64,000 bases of DNA from Exiguobacterium sibiricum 7-3 (GTDB lineage Bacteria; Bacillota; Bacilli; Exiguobacteriales; Exiguobacteriaceae). The notes beneath the pieces were generated by a model, which saw only the letters and a program-made list of their open reading frames with translations, was not told the origin of the DNA and did not search any database. Positions 8,566-16,963 of the stretch are shown one piece after another. Position 1 is the stretch's first letter, and every line of letters begins with the position of its first letter. The stretch lies in NCBI RefSeq assembly GCF_000620865.1, contig NZ_KK211190.1, forward strand, positions 2,770,914 through 2,834,913. The letters are read 5' to 3'. The translations under genes were made by a program, and so were the position numbers.

Positions 8566-8892
8566 ATGACCCAACTCAGAAAATTACAATCGATTTCCGA
8601 TTTTGATCAATTCGTTTCAGAACATGCAACATTCGTGATTTGTAAACACAGTACGACCTGTCCGATCAGTTCAGCCGGTTTTTCCGCCTATACGAAATAT
8701 GCGGATACGACAGCAATTCCGACTGCTTATTTATTGATTCAGGAAGCTCGGACATTGTCGAATCATATCGCAGAACAGTACAACGTCCGGCATGAATCAC
8801 CGCAAGTCCTGTTCATTCAAGATGGAAAAGCGGTCTGGACGACCTCCCATTATGACATCACGACAGATGCCTTACACACACACGTCGGATAA
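8566..8892 (+). CDS. brxC: BrxC/YtxJ-type monothiol bacilliredoxin
   Basis: A 108-residue thioredoxin-fold protein with FVICKHSTTCPISSAGF; the TCPIS motif (Cys32) is the hallmark of BrxC (YtxJ) bacilliredoxins, which remove bacillithiol from oxidised protein thiols. A further Cys26 lies just before it. It begins five bases after the TPP-enzyme stop and is followed by a terminator, so it is the last gene of the operon. Its presence suggests that one of the two upstream enzymes, most simply the aldehyde dehydrogenase with its Cys280, is kept active by de-bacillithiolation; that link is inference. Confidence 0.85.
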   Translation: MTQLRKLQSISDFDQFVSEHATFVICKHSTTCPISSAGFSAYTKYADTTAIPTAYLLIQEARTLSNHIAEQYNVRHESPQVLFIQDGKAVWTTSHYDITTDALHTHVG

Positions 8893-8910
8893 TTGTCTCA
8901 GCTTTGCAAA

Positions 8911-8962
8911 ACGTGCGCCTTCTCCTGTTGCATTTGATACAGGAGAAAGCGCACGTTTTTTA
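8911..8962 (+). terminator. Rho-independent terminator of the ALDH-TPP-brxC operon
   Basis: 18-bp stem with one mismatch (8911-8928 with 8938-8955), followed by TTTTTT. Confidence 0.88.
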
Positions 8963-9032
8963 ATGATTCCAAGTTAGGTTACAGCCCTTCTCCTTCATAA
9001 CAAATAAAATTACCTTTCTTAGCTATTAATAT

Positions 9033-9061
9033 TTGTAATTCAAGCTAATTCAGATTAAGAT
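9033..9061 (+). promoter_or_regulatory. sigma-A promoter of the DHA2 exporter
   Basis: TTGTAA (9033-9038), 17-bp spacer, TAAGAT (9056-9061), about 60 bp before the start codon. Confidence 0.65.
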
Positions 9062-9122
9062 AGACAACAGATATAACGACCGTATAGAATTGTGTACTGT
9101 TAGTTCATTAAGGAGGAAAACC

Positions 9123-10655
9123 ATGTCACACGAAAAATCTGCTACCGCTCGTCCCCCTTACGGTATCCTTGCCGTATTGATGATTGGTGCCTTTATTGCT
9201 TTTTTAAATAACACCTTACTCAACATCGCTTTGCCGTCTATCATGAAGGATCTGGAGATTGAAACGTCAACGGTCCAGTGGTTATCGACCGGTTTCATGC
9301 TCGTCAACGGGATTTTGATTCCGACTTCTGCTTTCCTGATTCAAAAATTCTCGGTCCGCCGTCTGTTCCTGCTCGCGATGACGCTGTTCTCTGCGGGTAC
9401 GATTCTTGCCGGATTTGCGGACGCTTTCCCGGTCCTGCTTGCCGGACGAATGATCCAGGCTTCCGGATCTGCGATCATGATGCCGCTTCTGATGAACGTC
9501 ATGCTCGTCAGCTTCCCGATTGAAAAACGCGGAACGGCGATGGGCTTCTTCGGACTCATCATGATGGGGGCTCCTGCGATTGGACCAACCCTTTCCGGTT
9601 GGATCATCGAACATTACGATTGGCGGATGTTGTTCCACTTTATTACGCCAATCGCCCTGATCGTGCTCGCTGCCGGTTTCTTCCTGCTTCGTGACGTCAA
9701 AGAACGCTCTAACGCAAAACTCGACTTTATGTCCGTCGTCTTGTCTTCTTTCGGATTCGGTGGTCTCCTGTACGGTTTCAGCTCTGCCGGTTCAAAAGGT
9801 TGGGATAGTCTGCAAGTCATTTTAGCGTTAGTCATCGGGGTCGTTGCACTCGTAACGTTTATCATGCGTCAATTGAGAATGGAACGTCCGATGCTCAACT
9901 TCAAGATTTACCGTTATCCGATGTTTGCTTTATCGTCCGCCATCTCGATAGTCGTGACGATTGCCATGTTCTCCGGGATGTTACTGTTACCGATTTATGT
10001 TCAGACGATTCGCGGGATTTCTCCGCTTGATGCCGGTCTGATGTTACTGCCGGGTGCCATCCTGATGGCTGTCATGTCACCAATCAACGGGAAACTATTT
10101 GATAAGATTGGCGGTCGTCCACTCGCCATCACCGGCTTGTTCATCACGGTTGTCACAACCTACTATTTCAGCCAACTTAAAATGGATACGACTTATACCC
10201 ATCTAATCGTCCTTTATTCTCTCCGGATGTTCGGGATGTCGATGGTTATGATGCCAGTCTCGACGAATGGTCTGAACCAATTGCCGACCCGTTACTATCC
10301 ACACGGGACAGCGATGAATAATACGTTACAACAAGTTTCTGGTGCGATCGGAACGGCGCTCCTCGTTACGATCATGTCCACCCACGCGAAAACACGTGGA
10401 GCGGAACTCGCGCAAGAAGCAGCGAAAAACATGACAAGCCAACCAACAGCGGAAGCTGCTGCAGCGATGAAACAACAAATCGTGATGCAGGCAACGCTTG
10501 ACGGCATTAACTATGCTTTCTTCATCTCAACGTTCATTGCCGGTCTCGCCTTTGCCCTCTCGTTCTTTATCAAACGGGCGACACAAGCGGAAGACATCAT
10601 CAGCAACCGTTCGTTAAACGAACAAATCATTAAACCGCAAGTTTCCAATCAGTAA
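9123..10655 (+). CDS. DHA2-family (EmrB/QacA-type) multidrug MFS exporter
   Basis: A 510-residue, about 14-helix major facilitator. Helix 1 contains FLNNTLLNIALPSIM and WLSTGFMLVNGILIP, the DHA2 signature, followed by the loop RRLFLLAMTLFSAGT and motif C-like GFFGLIMMGAPAIGPTLSG. Such pumps exchange protons for drugs, dyes or lipophilic metabolites across the cytoplasmic membrane. The start is ATG 9123, with GGAGG eight bases upstream; the frame is open 11 codons earlier without a binding site. It is a single-gene unit with its own promoter and terminator. No TetR or MarR regulator is adjacent. Confidence 0.88.
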   Translation: MSHEKSATARPPYGILAVLMIGAFIAFLNNTLLNIALPSIMKDLEIETSTVQWLSTGFMLVNGILIPTSAFLIQKFSVRRLFLLAMTLFSAGTILAGFADAFPVLLAGRMIQASGSAIMMPLLMNVMLVSFPIEKRGTAMGFFGLIMMGAPAIGPTLSGWIIEHYDWRMLFHFITPIALIVLAAGFFLLRDVKERSNAKLDFMSVVLSSFGFGGLLYGFSSAGSKGWDSLQVILALVIGVVALVTFIMRQLRMERPMLNFKIYRYPMFALSSAISIVVTIAMFSGMLLLPIYVQTIRGISPLDAGLMLLPGAILMAVMSPINGKLFDKIGGRPLAITGLFITVVTTYYFSQLKMDTTYTHLIVLYSLRMFGMSMVMMPVSTNGLNQLPTRYYPHGTAMNNTLQQVSGAIGTALLVTIMSTHAKTRGAELAQEAAKNMTSQPTAEAAAAMKQQIVMQATLDGINYAFFISTFIAGLAFALSFFIKRATQAEDIISNRSLNEQIIKPQVSNQ

Positions 10656-10690
10656 CACCACTCGTTGTTGATCCAACAGCGGACCAGAGC

Positions 10691-10722
10691 AAGGGGCTGA
10701 CTTTTGAGTCAGCCCCTTTTTC
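10691..10722 (+). terminator. Rho-independent terminator of the exporter
   Basis: Perfect 12-bp stem AAGGGGCTGACT/AGTCAGCCCCTT with TTTG loop, followed by a T-rich tract. Confidence 0.9.
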
Positions 10723-10753
10723 GTTTGGTTTTTTAAACTCCAGTCTTTATACT

Positions 10754-10781
10754 GGTACCCCCTATACCTATATGATATACT
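10754..10781 (+). promoter_or_regulatory. cop operon promoter and likely CsoR operator
   Basis: Extended -10 TGATATACT (hexamer 10776-10781). Just upstream lies GGTACCCCCTATACC (10754-10768), with GGTA/TACC ends and a C-run, resembling the G/C-run CsoR operators of Gram-positive copZA promoters. It sits in the -35/-10 interval, so binding would block transcription until Cu(I) is sensed. Confidence 0.6.
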
Positions 10782-10816
10782 CAACGTATCAACTACTCCG
10801 GAAAAGAGGTGTACTT

Positions 10817-11113
10817 ATGACTCATGATCATCCCCTTGTTCCCCGTTCCACTGAAGAACAAGATGCCTTATTAAAACGTTTAAAACGAATTGAAGGTCAA
10901 GTCCGCGGCATTGCTAACATGGTCGAGGAAGACCGGTATTGTATCGATATCCTGACTCAAACCGCATCGATTCAAGCTGCACTCCGGCAAGTCGAGTTGC
11001 AGGTCATCGAACGTCACGTCAAGATGTGTATGCACGATGCAGCGACCGGTGAACAGGATACCGGTGTCTACGTCGACGAATTGATGGCCGTTATTGCCCG
11101 TCTCAAGAAGTAA
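10817..11113 (+). CDS. csoR: copper-sensing transcriptional repressor CsoR
   Basis: A 98-residue all-helical CsoR/RcnR-family repressor. The Cu(I) ligand set Cys42-His67-Cys71 is complete (RYCIDIL and ERHVKMC), with LKRIEGQVRGI in helix 1. Cu(I) binding releases it from DNA. The start is ATG 10817, behind AGAGGTG; the frame is open 15 codons earlier without a site. It is the first gene of csoR-copA-copZ and is expected to regulate the operon itself through the operator upstream. Confidence 0.93.
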   Translation: MTHDHPLVPRSTEEQDALLKRLKRIEGQVRGIANMVEEDRYCIDILTQTASIQAALRQVELQVIERHVKMCMHDAATGEQDTGVYVDELMAVIARLKK

Positions 11114-11125
11114 GGAGGGATTTCG

Positions 11126-13252
11126 ATGTCAAAAACGATGGAACTGAATATCGAAGGCATGACGTGTGCAGCCTGCTCGGCTCGGATTGAAAAGGTGTTG
11201 AACCGGATGGACGGAGTCGAAGCCACCGTCAACCTGCCGCTCGAAACAGCACGGATTGCTGTTCCGGAAGAGATGGATGAACAACTGATTTTAGATAAGA
11301 TTAAAAAAATCGGATATGGTGCCACCATTAAGACGGCACCACACGAACAGGTACAAAACCGCCGGATGCTCTACCGCTTTTGGATTGCCGCTTTCTTGTC
11401 CCTGCCGTTACTGCTCAGTATGATCTCGCACATTCCGAACAGTCCGATCCACCTCCCGTGGCTTATGAATCCGTGGATTCAGTTCGCCCTGGCGACGCCA
11501 GTCCAGTTCATCATCGGTGCACCCTTCTATGTCGGTGCCTATAAAAGTCTCCGGAGCGGAAGTGCCAACATGGACGTCCTGGTCGTACTCGGTACTTCCG
11601 CAGCCTACTTCTATTCTGTTGCCGAAATGATGGTTCATCCCTTGATGCCGAATCTCTACTTTGAGACGAGTGCGGTTCTGATTACCCTCGTCCTGCTCGG
11701 GAAAGTACTGGAGGATCGTGCCAAACAACAAACAACCGGTGCGATCAAAAGTCTTCTTTCCTTACAGGCGACGGATGCCGTCGTCCTGGAGCATGGCGTC
11801 GAGCGGATGGTTTCGCTTGATCAGGTCCAACCCGGTATGCAATTAATCGTCAAACCCGGTCAAAAAATTCCGGTCGATGGTGTCATCACAGCTGGTGATG
11901 CCTATCTGGATGAATCGATGTTGACCGGCGAACCGCTCCCGGCTCATAAAGGGATCGAGGATGTTGTAATCGGCGGGACCTTGAACACGAACGGTCACCT
12001 GACGATTCAAGCCACGAAAGTCGGTCAGCAGACGATGCTTGCAAGCATCATCCGTGTCGTCGAACAAGCCCAAACAGAAAAAGCCCCTATTCAACGTCAG
12101 GCGGACCGGATTTCCGGCATCTTTGTTCCAATCGTCGTCGCCATCGCGCTCGTGACGCTTGCCGTCTGGTGGTGGACGACCGGTTCATTCGCTGAAGCGA
12201 TTCGTCCGGCGATTGCCGTTCTCGTCATTGCCTGTCCCTGTGCTCTCGGGCTCGCGACTCCGACGTCGATCATGGTCGGAACCGGTAAAGGCGCAGAACA
12301 CGGGGTACTGTTCAAGGGCGGAGCGCAACTCGAATCGTTACAACACGTGGATGCTGTTGTCTTTGACAAGACGGGAACATTGACGATCGGACGCCCGGTC
12401 GTCATTGAGACGTTTGGACAAGAACAGGCCCTGGATTTTGCAGCTGCCCTTGAAAAAAAATCGGAACATCCACTCGCTCATGCAATCACGGAAGAGCGCG
12501 ACGTCGTCTTTGATATCGAACATTTCACCGTCGATCCCGGACGCGGTGTCCGGGGAATGATTATGAAACAAGACATCATGGTCGGGTCGGCACGGATGAT
12601 GGAAGAACACGGCTTATCCTTACCCGACTGGACATCCATCGGAGCAACGGTTGTGTATGTCACCGTAAACGGGACGATCGAAGCGGGTTATGCCATCCGG
12701 GATGAATTGAAACCGACTACCAAACAGGTCATTCAGGAGATTCAGCAGACCAAAGCGGTTTATTTGTTGACCGGAGACCGGCGAGAAGTCGCCTTACAAC
12801 TCGCAACGGAACTTCAGATTCCACCGACCCATGTCTTCTCCGATGTCCTGCCGATTGAAAAAGCCGATCACATCAAAGCACTTCAATCGAATGGGCAACG
12901 GGTCGCGATGGTCGGAGATGGTATCAATGATGCGCCGGCCCTTGCGACAGCAAATGTCGGGATTGCCCTCGGCAGCGGGACAGATGTCGCTCTCGAAGCA
13001 GCAGACGTCACATTGCTGGGACATGATCTGCAACAAGTCATCACCGCCATTCGACTGAGTGAACAAACGATGAAGAACATTCGGCAAAACCTGTTTTTCG
13101 CACTCGGCTATAATGCGATCGGGATTCCGATTGCCTGTCTCGGTCTGCTCGCCCCTTGGGTCGCAGGAGCCGCAATGGCATTCAGCTCTGTCTCTGTCGT
13201 CACAAATGCGTTACGCTTAAAACGTATTCCACTATCCAAAGGAGGAAACTAA
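11126..13252 (+). CDS. copA: Cu(I)-exporting P1B-type ATPase CopA
   Basis: A 708-residue P1B-ATPase. One N-terminal heavy-metal-associated domain has GMTCAAC (Cys14, Cys17); many Bacillales CopA proteins have two such domains and are about 90 residues longer. Transmembrane CPC is at 370-372, the phosphorylated Asp414 lies in DKTGTLT, and the ATP-binding hinge is GDGINDAPALA. It pumps Cu(I) out of the cytoplasm. A strong GGAGGG site precedes it, 12 bp after csoR. The copZ chaperone gene begins two bases after its stop, so the three genes form one copper-resistance operon. Confidence 0.95.
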   Translation: MSKTMELNIEGMTCAACSARIEKVLNRMDGVEATVNLPLETARIAVPEEMDEQLILDKIKKIGYGATIKTAPHEQVQNRRMLYRFWIAAFLSLPLLLSMISHIPNSPIHLPWLMNPWIQFALATPVQFIIGAPFYVGAYKSLRSGSANMDVLVVLGTSAAYFYSVAEMMVHPLMPNLYFETSAVLITLVLLGKVLEDRAKQQTTGAIKSLLSLQATDAVVLEHGVERMVSLDQVQPGMQLIVKPGQKIPVDGVITAGDAYLDESMLTGEPLPAHKGIEDVVIGGTLNTNGHLTIQATKVGQQTMLASIIRVVEQAQTEKAPIQRQADRISGIFVPIVVAIALVTLAVWWWTTGSFAEAIRPAIAVLVIACPCALGLATPTSIMVGTGKGAEHGVLFKGGAQLESLQHVDAVVFDKTGTLTIGRPVVIETFGQEQALDFAAALEKKSEHPLAHAITEERDVVFDIEHFTVDPGRGVRGMIMKQDIMVGSARMMEEHGLSLPDWTSIGATVVYVTVNGTIEAGYAIRDELKPTTKQVIQEIQQTKAVYLLTGDRREVALQLATELQIPPTHVFSDVLPIEKADHIKALQSNGQRVAMVGDGINDAPALATANVGIALGSGTDVALEAADVTLLGHDLQQVITAIRLSEQTMKNIRQNLFFALGYNAIGIPIACLGLLAPWVAGAAMAFSSVSVVTNALRLKRIPLSKGGN

Positions 13253-13254
13253 TC

Positions 13255-13461
13255 ATGAAAGAAACAACTTTAACTGTCGTCGGAATGACATGTAATCACT
13301 GTAAAGCAAGCGTTGAATCGGCGTTGAACGAACTCAACGGGGTAACGAATGCAACCGTCTCCCTTGCAGACAACAATGTCACAGTGACACACCAAGACGT
13401 CGCGACAGAACGTCTCGTCGAAGCGATTGAAGAAATCGGATATGACGTTCCGACTGCCTAA
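13255..13461 (+). CDS. copZ: copper chaperone CopZ
   Basis: A 68-residue single HMA domain with GMTCNHC (Cys13, Cys16) and the ferredoxin-like pattern ending EEIGYDVPTA. CopZ binds Cu(I) in the cytoplasm and passes it to CopA. GGAGG overlaps the last codons of copA, and the ATG follows its stop by two bases. A terminator closes the operon. Confidence 0.94.
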   Translation: MKETTLTVVGMTCNHCKASVESALNELNGVTNATVSLADNNVTVTHQDVATERLVEAIEEIGYDVPTA

Positions 13462-13467
13462 TTTTTT

Positions 13468-13503
13468 AGCCAAACTGCGTGAAACATGCAGTTTGGCTTT
13501 TTT
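13468..13503 (+). terminator. Rho-independent terminator of csoR-copA-copZ
   Basis: Perfect 11-bp stem AGCCAAACTGC/GCAGTTTGGCT followed by TTTTTATTTT. Confidence 0.92.
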
Positions 13504-13545
13504 ATTTTGAAAAAAACGGGAATGGTTCTACAAGGAGGGGTTCGT

Positions 13546-13770
13546 ATGGTACCGAAAATCGAATTCGTAGAACACTTCGATGACAACAAAGGAAAACGAT
13601 TTAAAATCGAACTTTGGAATCTCGGAACCTTCACATTCAGTGCCGAATCAGCTAAAGGACCTGTCACCCGGTTTACGTCCATCGACATTCAATTCGTCCA
13701 GACTTGTGTTAGTCGGATGCGATCGATTGTCGATGCCAAAAAAGCTTTCCAAGAAGATCAACCCGTCTAA
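13546..13770 (+). CDS. unrecognised 74-residue protein
   Basis: A small, soluble, mixed-charge protein beginning MVPKIEFVEHFDDNKGKRF. It has no motif I recognise, and no signal peptide or membrane helix. A strong AAGGAGGGG five to six bases before the ATG and a terminator after the stop support expression. It stands alone between the copper operon and the globin-coupled chemoreceptor. Confidence 0.72.
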   Translation: MVPKIEFVEHFDDNKGKRFKIELWNLGTFTFSAESAKGPVTRFTSIDIQFVQTCVSRMRSIVDAKKAFQEDQPV

Positions 13771-13824
13771 ATGATTCTCCGACACATATAGCATGAACCC
13801 CGGATTTTCGAAAGGGTTATTACA

Positions 13825-13851
13825 CTCATAGTCCAAGACTGTGAGTTTTTT
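13825..13851 (+). terminator. Rho-independent terminator
   Basis: 9-bp stem CTCATAGTC/GACTGTGAG (one non-Watson-Crick pair) with CAA loop, then six T. Confidence 0.8.
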
Positions 13852-13976
13852 GTTTTCAGGTCAATACTTTCCATACAAACATTAAATTCTCAAAAAAAGG
13901 ATTACCGGTTTTCTAAAAACAGCCGATAACAATAAGACACCAAAAATCTTAATTTTGAGAAAATCGGGGGCATAAC

Positions 13977-15284
13977 GTGCGTAATCCATTTAAAACTAAA
14001 GCATCGATGTCGACTTATCAGGCGACAATCGGATTTCCTGACAAACGACTTATTACAAAAACAAGTGATCCAAGCTTAACAGGACGCTTGGAATACATGG
14101 GCTATACAGAAGAACATCTGCAAACCTTAAAAGCGATGGCGCCTGTCGTCAACAGCATCTTGGACGAAGTGCTCGAGCAAGTCCTCGATCACCTGCTTTT
14201 GCATCCAGAGATGGTTCAGATTGCTCAAAATTCATCAACTCGCGAACGTTTGAAAAAAGTCTTTGCGGATTATTTCGGCAGTTTATTGACTGGTAACATG
14301 GATGATAAGTTCCTGGCGATGCGGACACGGATGGGAAAAACCCATAATCGTAACTTCGTCCCGGTCACTTGGTTCATCGCATCTTACGCAGCATTCAATA
14401 CCTTGTTGGTTCCAAAGATCGTCGAGCATTTCCAACACGATCCGGCTCAGTTGTCGAATGCGATTCTGGCGCTCAACCACGCGATGAATCTAGATGCGCA
14501 AATCGTGACAAGTCAATACGTGGATGCCCGCTTACATGAAGTCAGTGCCGCAAACGAATCACGGAGTCGCCTGTTGCAGGATGTCGTGCGTGTCAGTCAA
14601 GAAGTCGCAAGCACCGTCGAGCAGACGGAAGAAGCCATTTCTGAGACGAGCCGTCGGGCAACACAAATCTTATCCGAAACCGATCAAACGGAGAAAACAA
14701 GTCGTAATTTGGTCGGATTGACGTCAGAAAATGAGACGAAAATGGATAAAATGGAACAACAGTTTGTACAGGCAACAGAACAGGTCAGTACTTCATTAAC
14801 CAGTATCCAGCAACTGAAAACAACTTCAGACGAAATCGTCAAGATGACACAAGGCATTGAAGACATCGCCAATCAGACGAACTTACTTGCCTTGAATGCT
14901 TCGATTGAAGCGGCTCGTGCCGGTGAACACGGTAAAGGATTCTCTGTCGTCGCAATCGAAGTCCGGAACTTGGCGGAAAACGCGAAATTACTCAGCAGCA
15001 GCATCAACAGCCTAATTCAAAAAAATAACGGGAACATCAATGAACTCGTTTCCCAAATGGATGATATTACCCGTTCAAACTCCGCTTCCCGCAACGAACT
15101 GCAACAAGTGAAGAGCGGCATTCACACCGTGAAACAGGAAATGGAAAACTATTTGGAGATGTTCGGTCGTAACAAAAACGACTTAAGCCAAATCGTTCAA
15201 ACGATTCAAGGCATCAGCCAGACGACACAAGGATTGTCCGCCTTAACGACAGATCTTGTTGCGGCTTCTGAAGTCAATGCTTGA
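13977..15284 (+). CDS. hemAT: globin-coupled methyl-accepting chemotaxis sensor (HemAT-like)
   Basis: A 435-residue soluble transducer without membrane helices. Residues about 30-185 form a globin-coupled sensor domain; His123 in [14 protein letters not shown] is placed as the proximal haem ligand, matching His123 of B. subtilis HemAT. The C-terminal half is a coiled-coil methyl-accepting domain with the signalling tip [20 protein letters not shown]. It should sense O2 and signal to CheA. The start is GTG 13977 with GGGGG six bases upstream; ATG 14007 is an alternative. It is monocistronic and ends in a strong terminator. Confidence 0.87.
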   Translation: MRNPFKTKASMSTYQATIGFPDKRLITKTSDPSLTGRLEYMGYTEEHLQTLKAMAPVVNSILDEVLEQVLDHLLLHPEMVQIAQNSSTRERLKKVFADYFGSLLTGNMDDKFLAMRTRMGKTHNRNFVPVTWFIASYAAFNTLLVPKIVEHFQHDPAQLSNAILALNHAMNLDAQIVTSQYVDARLHEVSAANESRSRLLQDVVRVSQEVASTVEQTEEAISETSRRATQILSETDQTEKTSRNLVGLTSENETKMDKMEQQFVQATEQVSTSLTSIQQLKTTSDEIVKMTQGIEDIANQTNLLALNASIEAARAGEHGKGFSVVAIEVRNLAENAKLLSSSINSLIQKNNGNINELVSQMDDITRSNSASRNELQQVKSGIHTVKQEMENYLEMFGRNKNDLSQIVQTIQGISQTTQGLSALTTDLVAASEVNA

Positions 15285-15295
15285 GCAAACTGAAT

Positions 15296-15337
15296 AAACA
15301 AAGGGACCTCTCCATTGATGGAAAGGTCCCTTTGTTT
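15296..15337. terminator. bidirectional terminator, hemAT / sortase
   Basis: 14-bp perfect stem (15296-15309 with 15324-15337) between convergent genes, T-rich on both strands. Confidence 0.88.
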
Positions 15338-15941
15338 ATTTTTCCTGTTCGGCGGTCACAACCAATCGTTGATCGTATCCTTTCGATTGGGTGAACGTTC
15401 CGACACAGGTGATTAACGTTAAACGTTGCGCAAGTGTCGCACCAAAAATTGATCCGACAGGTGCCTGGTCAACGGGATAAGACATCACGTTCGTCACCAC
15501 GTATGAAACCTGTTCTCCCGTTTTAGAATTGACTTCAATCCGTTGTCCTCGTTTCACTTTTGCCAAGTCATAAAAGACAGCCGGACCATTCGTATCATCT
15601 AAATGCCCTGCCAGAATGACATTGCCGGTCTGATTGGCTTTTGCTCCGTACTGGTACCAACCGACTTGATCTGTCTGCTTCGGAACATCCATCCGCCCTT
15701 TGTCATCTCTTCCAACGACTTCGACTTTTGCATCCACATCGATGGTCGGAATCTTTAGACGGTTCGGTACAAATGTTGCCACTGCTTCTGCTTCAGACTT
15801 TGGTGCCGGTGATTCGACGACAGGTGTTGCCGGTTCCTCAGAGCGTGGAGGAGGAGAAGTTTCCTCTGCTCCTCCACATCCTGCAAGCAACACGGTAATG
15901 AATAACAAGAGGTTACGCGTTTTGTTTACGACGGACGACAT
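15336..15941 (-). CDS. class F sortase with lipoprotein signal
   Basis: A 201-residue sortase-fold transpeptidase. The catalytic set is complete: His113 in ILAGHLDDTNGPAVFYDL, Cys179 in LTLITCVGTF, Arg192 in YDQRLVV; the patterns fit class F. The N-terminus (NLLLFITVLLAGC) carries a lipobox with Cys22 instead of a plain membrane anchor, followed by a Pro/Glu-rich linker (about 25-55), so the enzyme is predicted to be a lipoprotein. The ATG at 15941 lies 29 bp inside the upstream DUF4397 gene, so the two are translationally coupled. That neighbour ends in an MPDTG sorting signal and is the obvious substrate. Confidence 0.87.
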   Translation of the reverse strand: MSSVVNKTRNLLLFITVLLAGCGGAEETSPPPRSEEPATPVVESPAPKSEAEAVATFVPNRLKIPTIDVDAKVEVVGRDDKGRMDVPKQTDQVGWYQYGAKANQTGNVILAGHLDDTNGPAVFYDLAKVKRGQRIEVNSKTGEQVSYVVTNVMSYPVDQAPVGSIFGATLAQRLTLITCVGTFTQSKGYDQRLVVTAEQEK

Positions 15942-16707
15942 AAGCTGTCCCAACAAGTGCAGCTCCAGCAAGTGCTACAAGTGCCCAAGTTGTTGCCATC
16001 GATGACGTTTCAGTTGTTCCGCCAAGACCTGTGTCCGGCATTGCTGCCATTTCACCGCCGTCCGGAATCAAGAGGACGTCAAAGGCTGGTTCGCCTTCAA
16101 GTAGCCCGATTGCGAGTGCTGTATAGTTTTTACCGCTGTCGAGTTTGATGCCGTCGAGTGCTTTAACGACATCCGTTGCACCGGCAGGTCGTACTTCAAG
16201 ATCGTACGTACCGGCATCCAGTGTACCGTAATCCGAGACTTTCGAGAATTCGAGGTCGCTGAAGAGTGGGTCTCCACCTTTTGGTGCGACATCAACGGCT
16301 GGTGCGTCCGGTGCAAAGTGAGCGACACGGACCATTGATTTTCCATCTTCACCTTTGCCGTTATCTTCCATGACAGCAAGTTTAATGTCTGCCAATTTAC
16401 CGATTGCCGCAACAGAATAGAATTTTCCGGCTTCGATGTTGAGTGTTTGAGAAAGTACAGGATCTTTTGTTGTACCGGCTGCGAAGACTTCTACTTTATG
16501 TTCTCCGGCTGGGAGAGTGAGATAATCTGTGACGGCTTTAAATTCTGCTCCTGAGACTGCTTTTTTGCCATCGACGGCGATGTCCACTGCTGGAGCATCA
16601 GGTGAAGCGTGAATCACACGAACCATTGCATCGTCCGCTGCACCTACCGGGAGCACAAATAGTGCGAATAGCAGAGCAGCTGTGACGAAAGATAAGAGTT
16701 TCTTCAT
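15913..16707 (-). CDS. secreted DUF4397 protein with MPDTG cell-wall sorting signal
   Basis: A 264-residue surface protein. Signal peptide MKKLLSFVTAALLFALFVLP ends near VGAADD. Two DUF4397 repeats follow, starting MVRVIHASPDAPAVDIAVDG and MVRVAHFAPDAPAVDVAPKG. The C-terminus has MPDTG (from residue 223), a Ser/Thr linker, a hydrophobic helix and RRKQNA, the order of an LPxTG-type sorting signal with Met in place of Leu. The start is ATG 16707 after AGAGGTGG. The coupled sortase downstream probably anchors it to peptidoglycan. The role of DUF4397 is not known to me; it is a beta-sandwich-like extracellular domain. Confidence 0.85.
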   Translation of the reverse strand: MKKLLSFVTAALLFALFVLPVGAADDAMVRVIHASPDAPAVDIAVDGKKAVSGAEFKAVTDYLTLPAGEHKVEVFAAGTTKDPVLSQTLNIEAGKFYSVAAIGKLADIKLAVMEDNGKGEDGKSMVRVAHFAPDAPAVDVAPKGGDPLFSDLEFSKVSDYGTLDAGTYDLEVRPAGATDVVKALDGIKLDSGKNYTALAIGLLEGEPAFDVLLIPDGGEMAAMPDTGLGGTTETSSMATTWALVALAGAALVGTAYVVRRKQNA

Positions 16708-16795
16708 CTTTTTTCCACCTCTCATGTCATGATGTATTTCGCTCTCAAACCAACAAATCTTTTTTACGCTTTACTTTACTGAAAGAAACTTTTTT

Positions 16796-16830
16796 GTGGT
16801 GACACAGAAAATATTTCCCTCGTGGTGACA
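16796..16830. repeat. pair of direct repeats upstream of the sortase-substrate operon
   Basis: GTGGTGACA occurs at 16796-16804 and 16822-16830, 26 bp apart, about 90-120 bp upstream of the DUF4397 start codon. The spacing of roughly 2.5 helical turns is compatible with a regulator binding tandem sites; no such regulator is identified. Confidence 0.5.
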
Positions 16831-16899
16831 TCTTAAACTTAAAGTAATTTCACCCACCTGTAAATGTTTCAATATGCTTTTTCCGGCAAAAATTGCATA

Positions 16900-16928
16900 T
16901 TGCACTTTATTTAAAAATGAAATAAATT
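16900..16928 (+). promoter_or_regulatory. promoter of the lrp-lysE unit
   Basis: TTGCAC (16900-16905), 17-bp spacer, TAAATT (16923-16928). The surrounding AT-rich sequence is a plausible Lrp autoregulation site. Confidence 0.65.
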
Positions 16929-16963
16929 AAAGTTAAAAACATTAGAAAAGAAGGTTTTTAATT

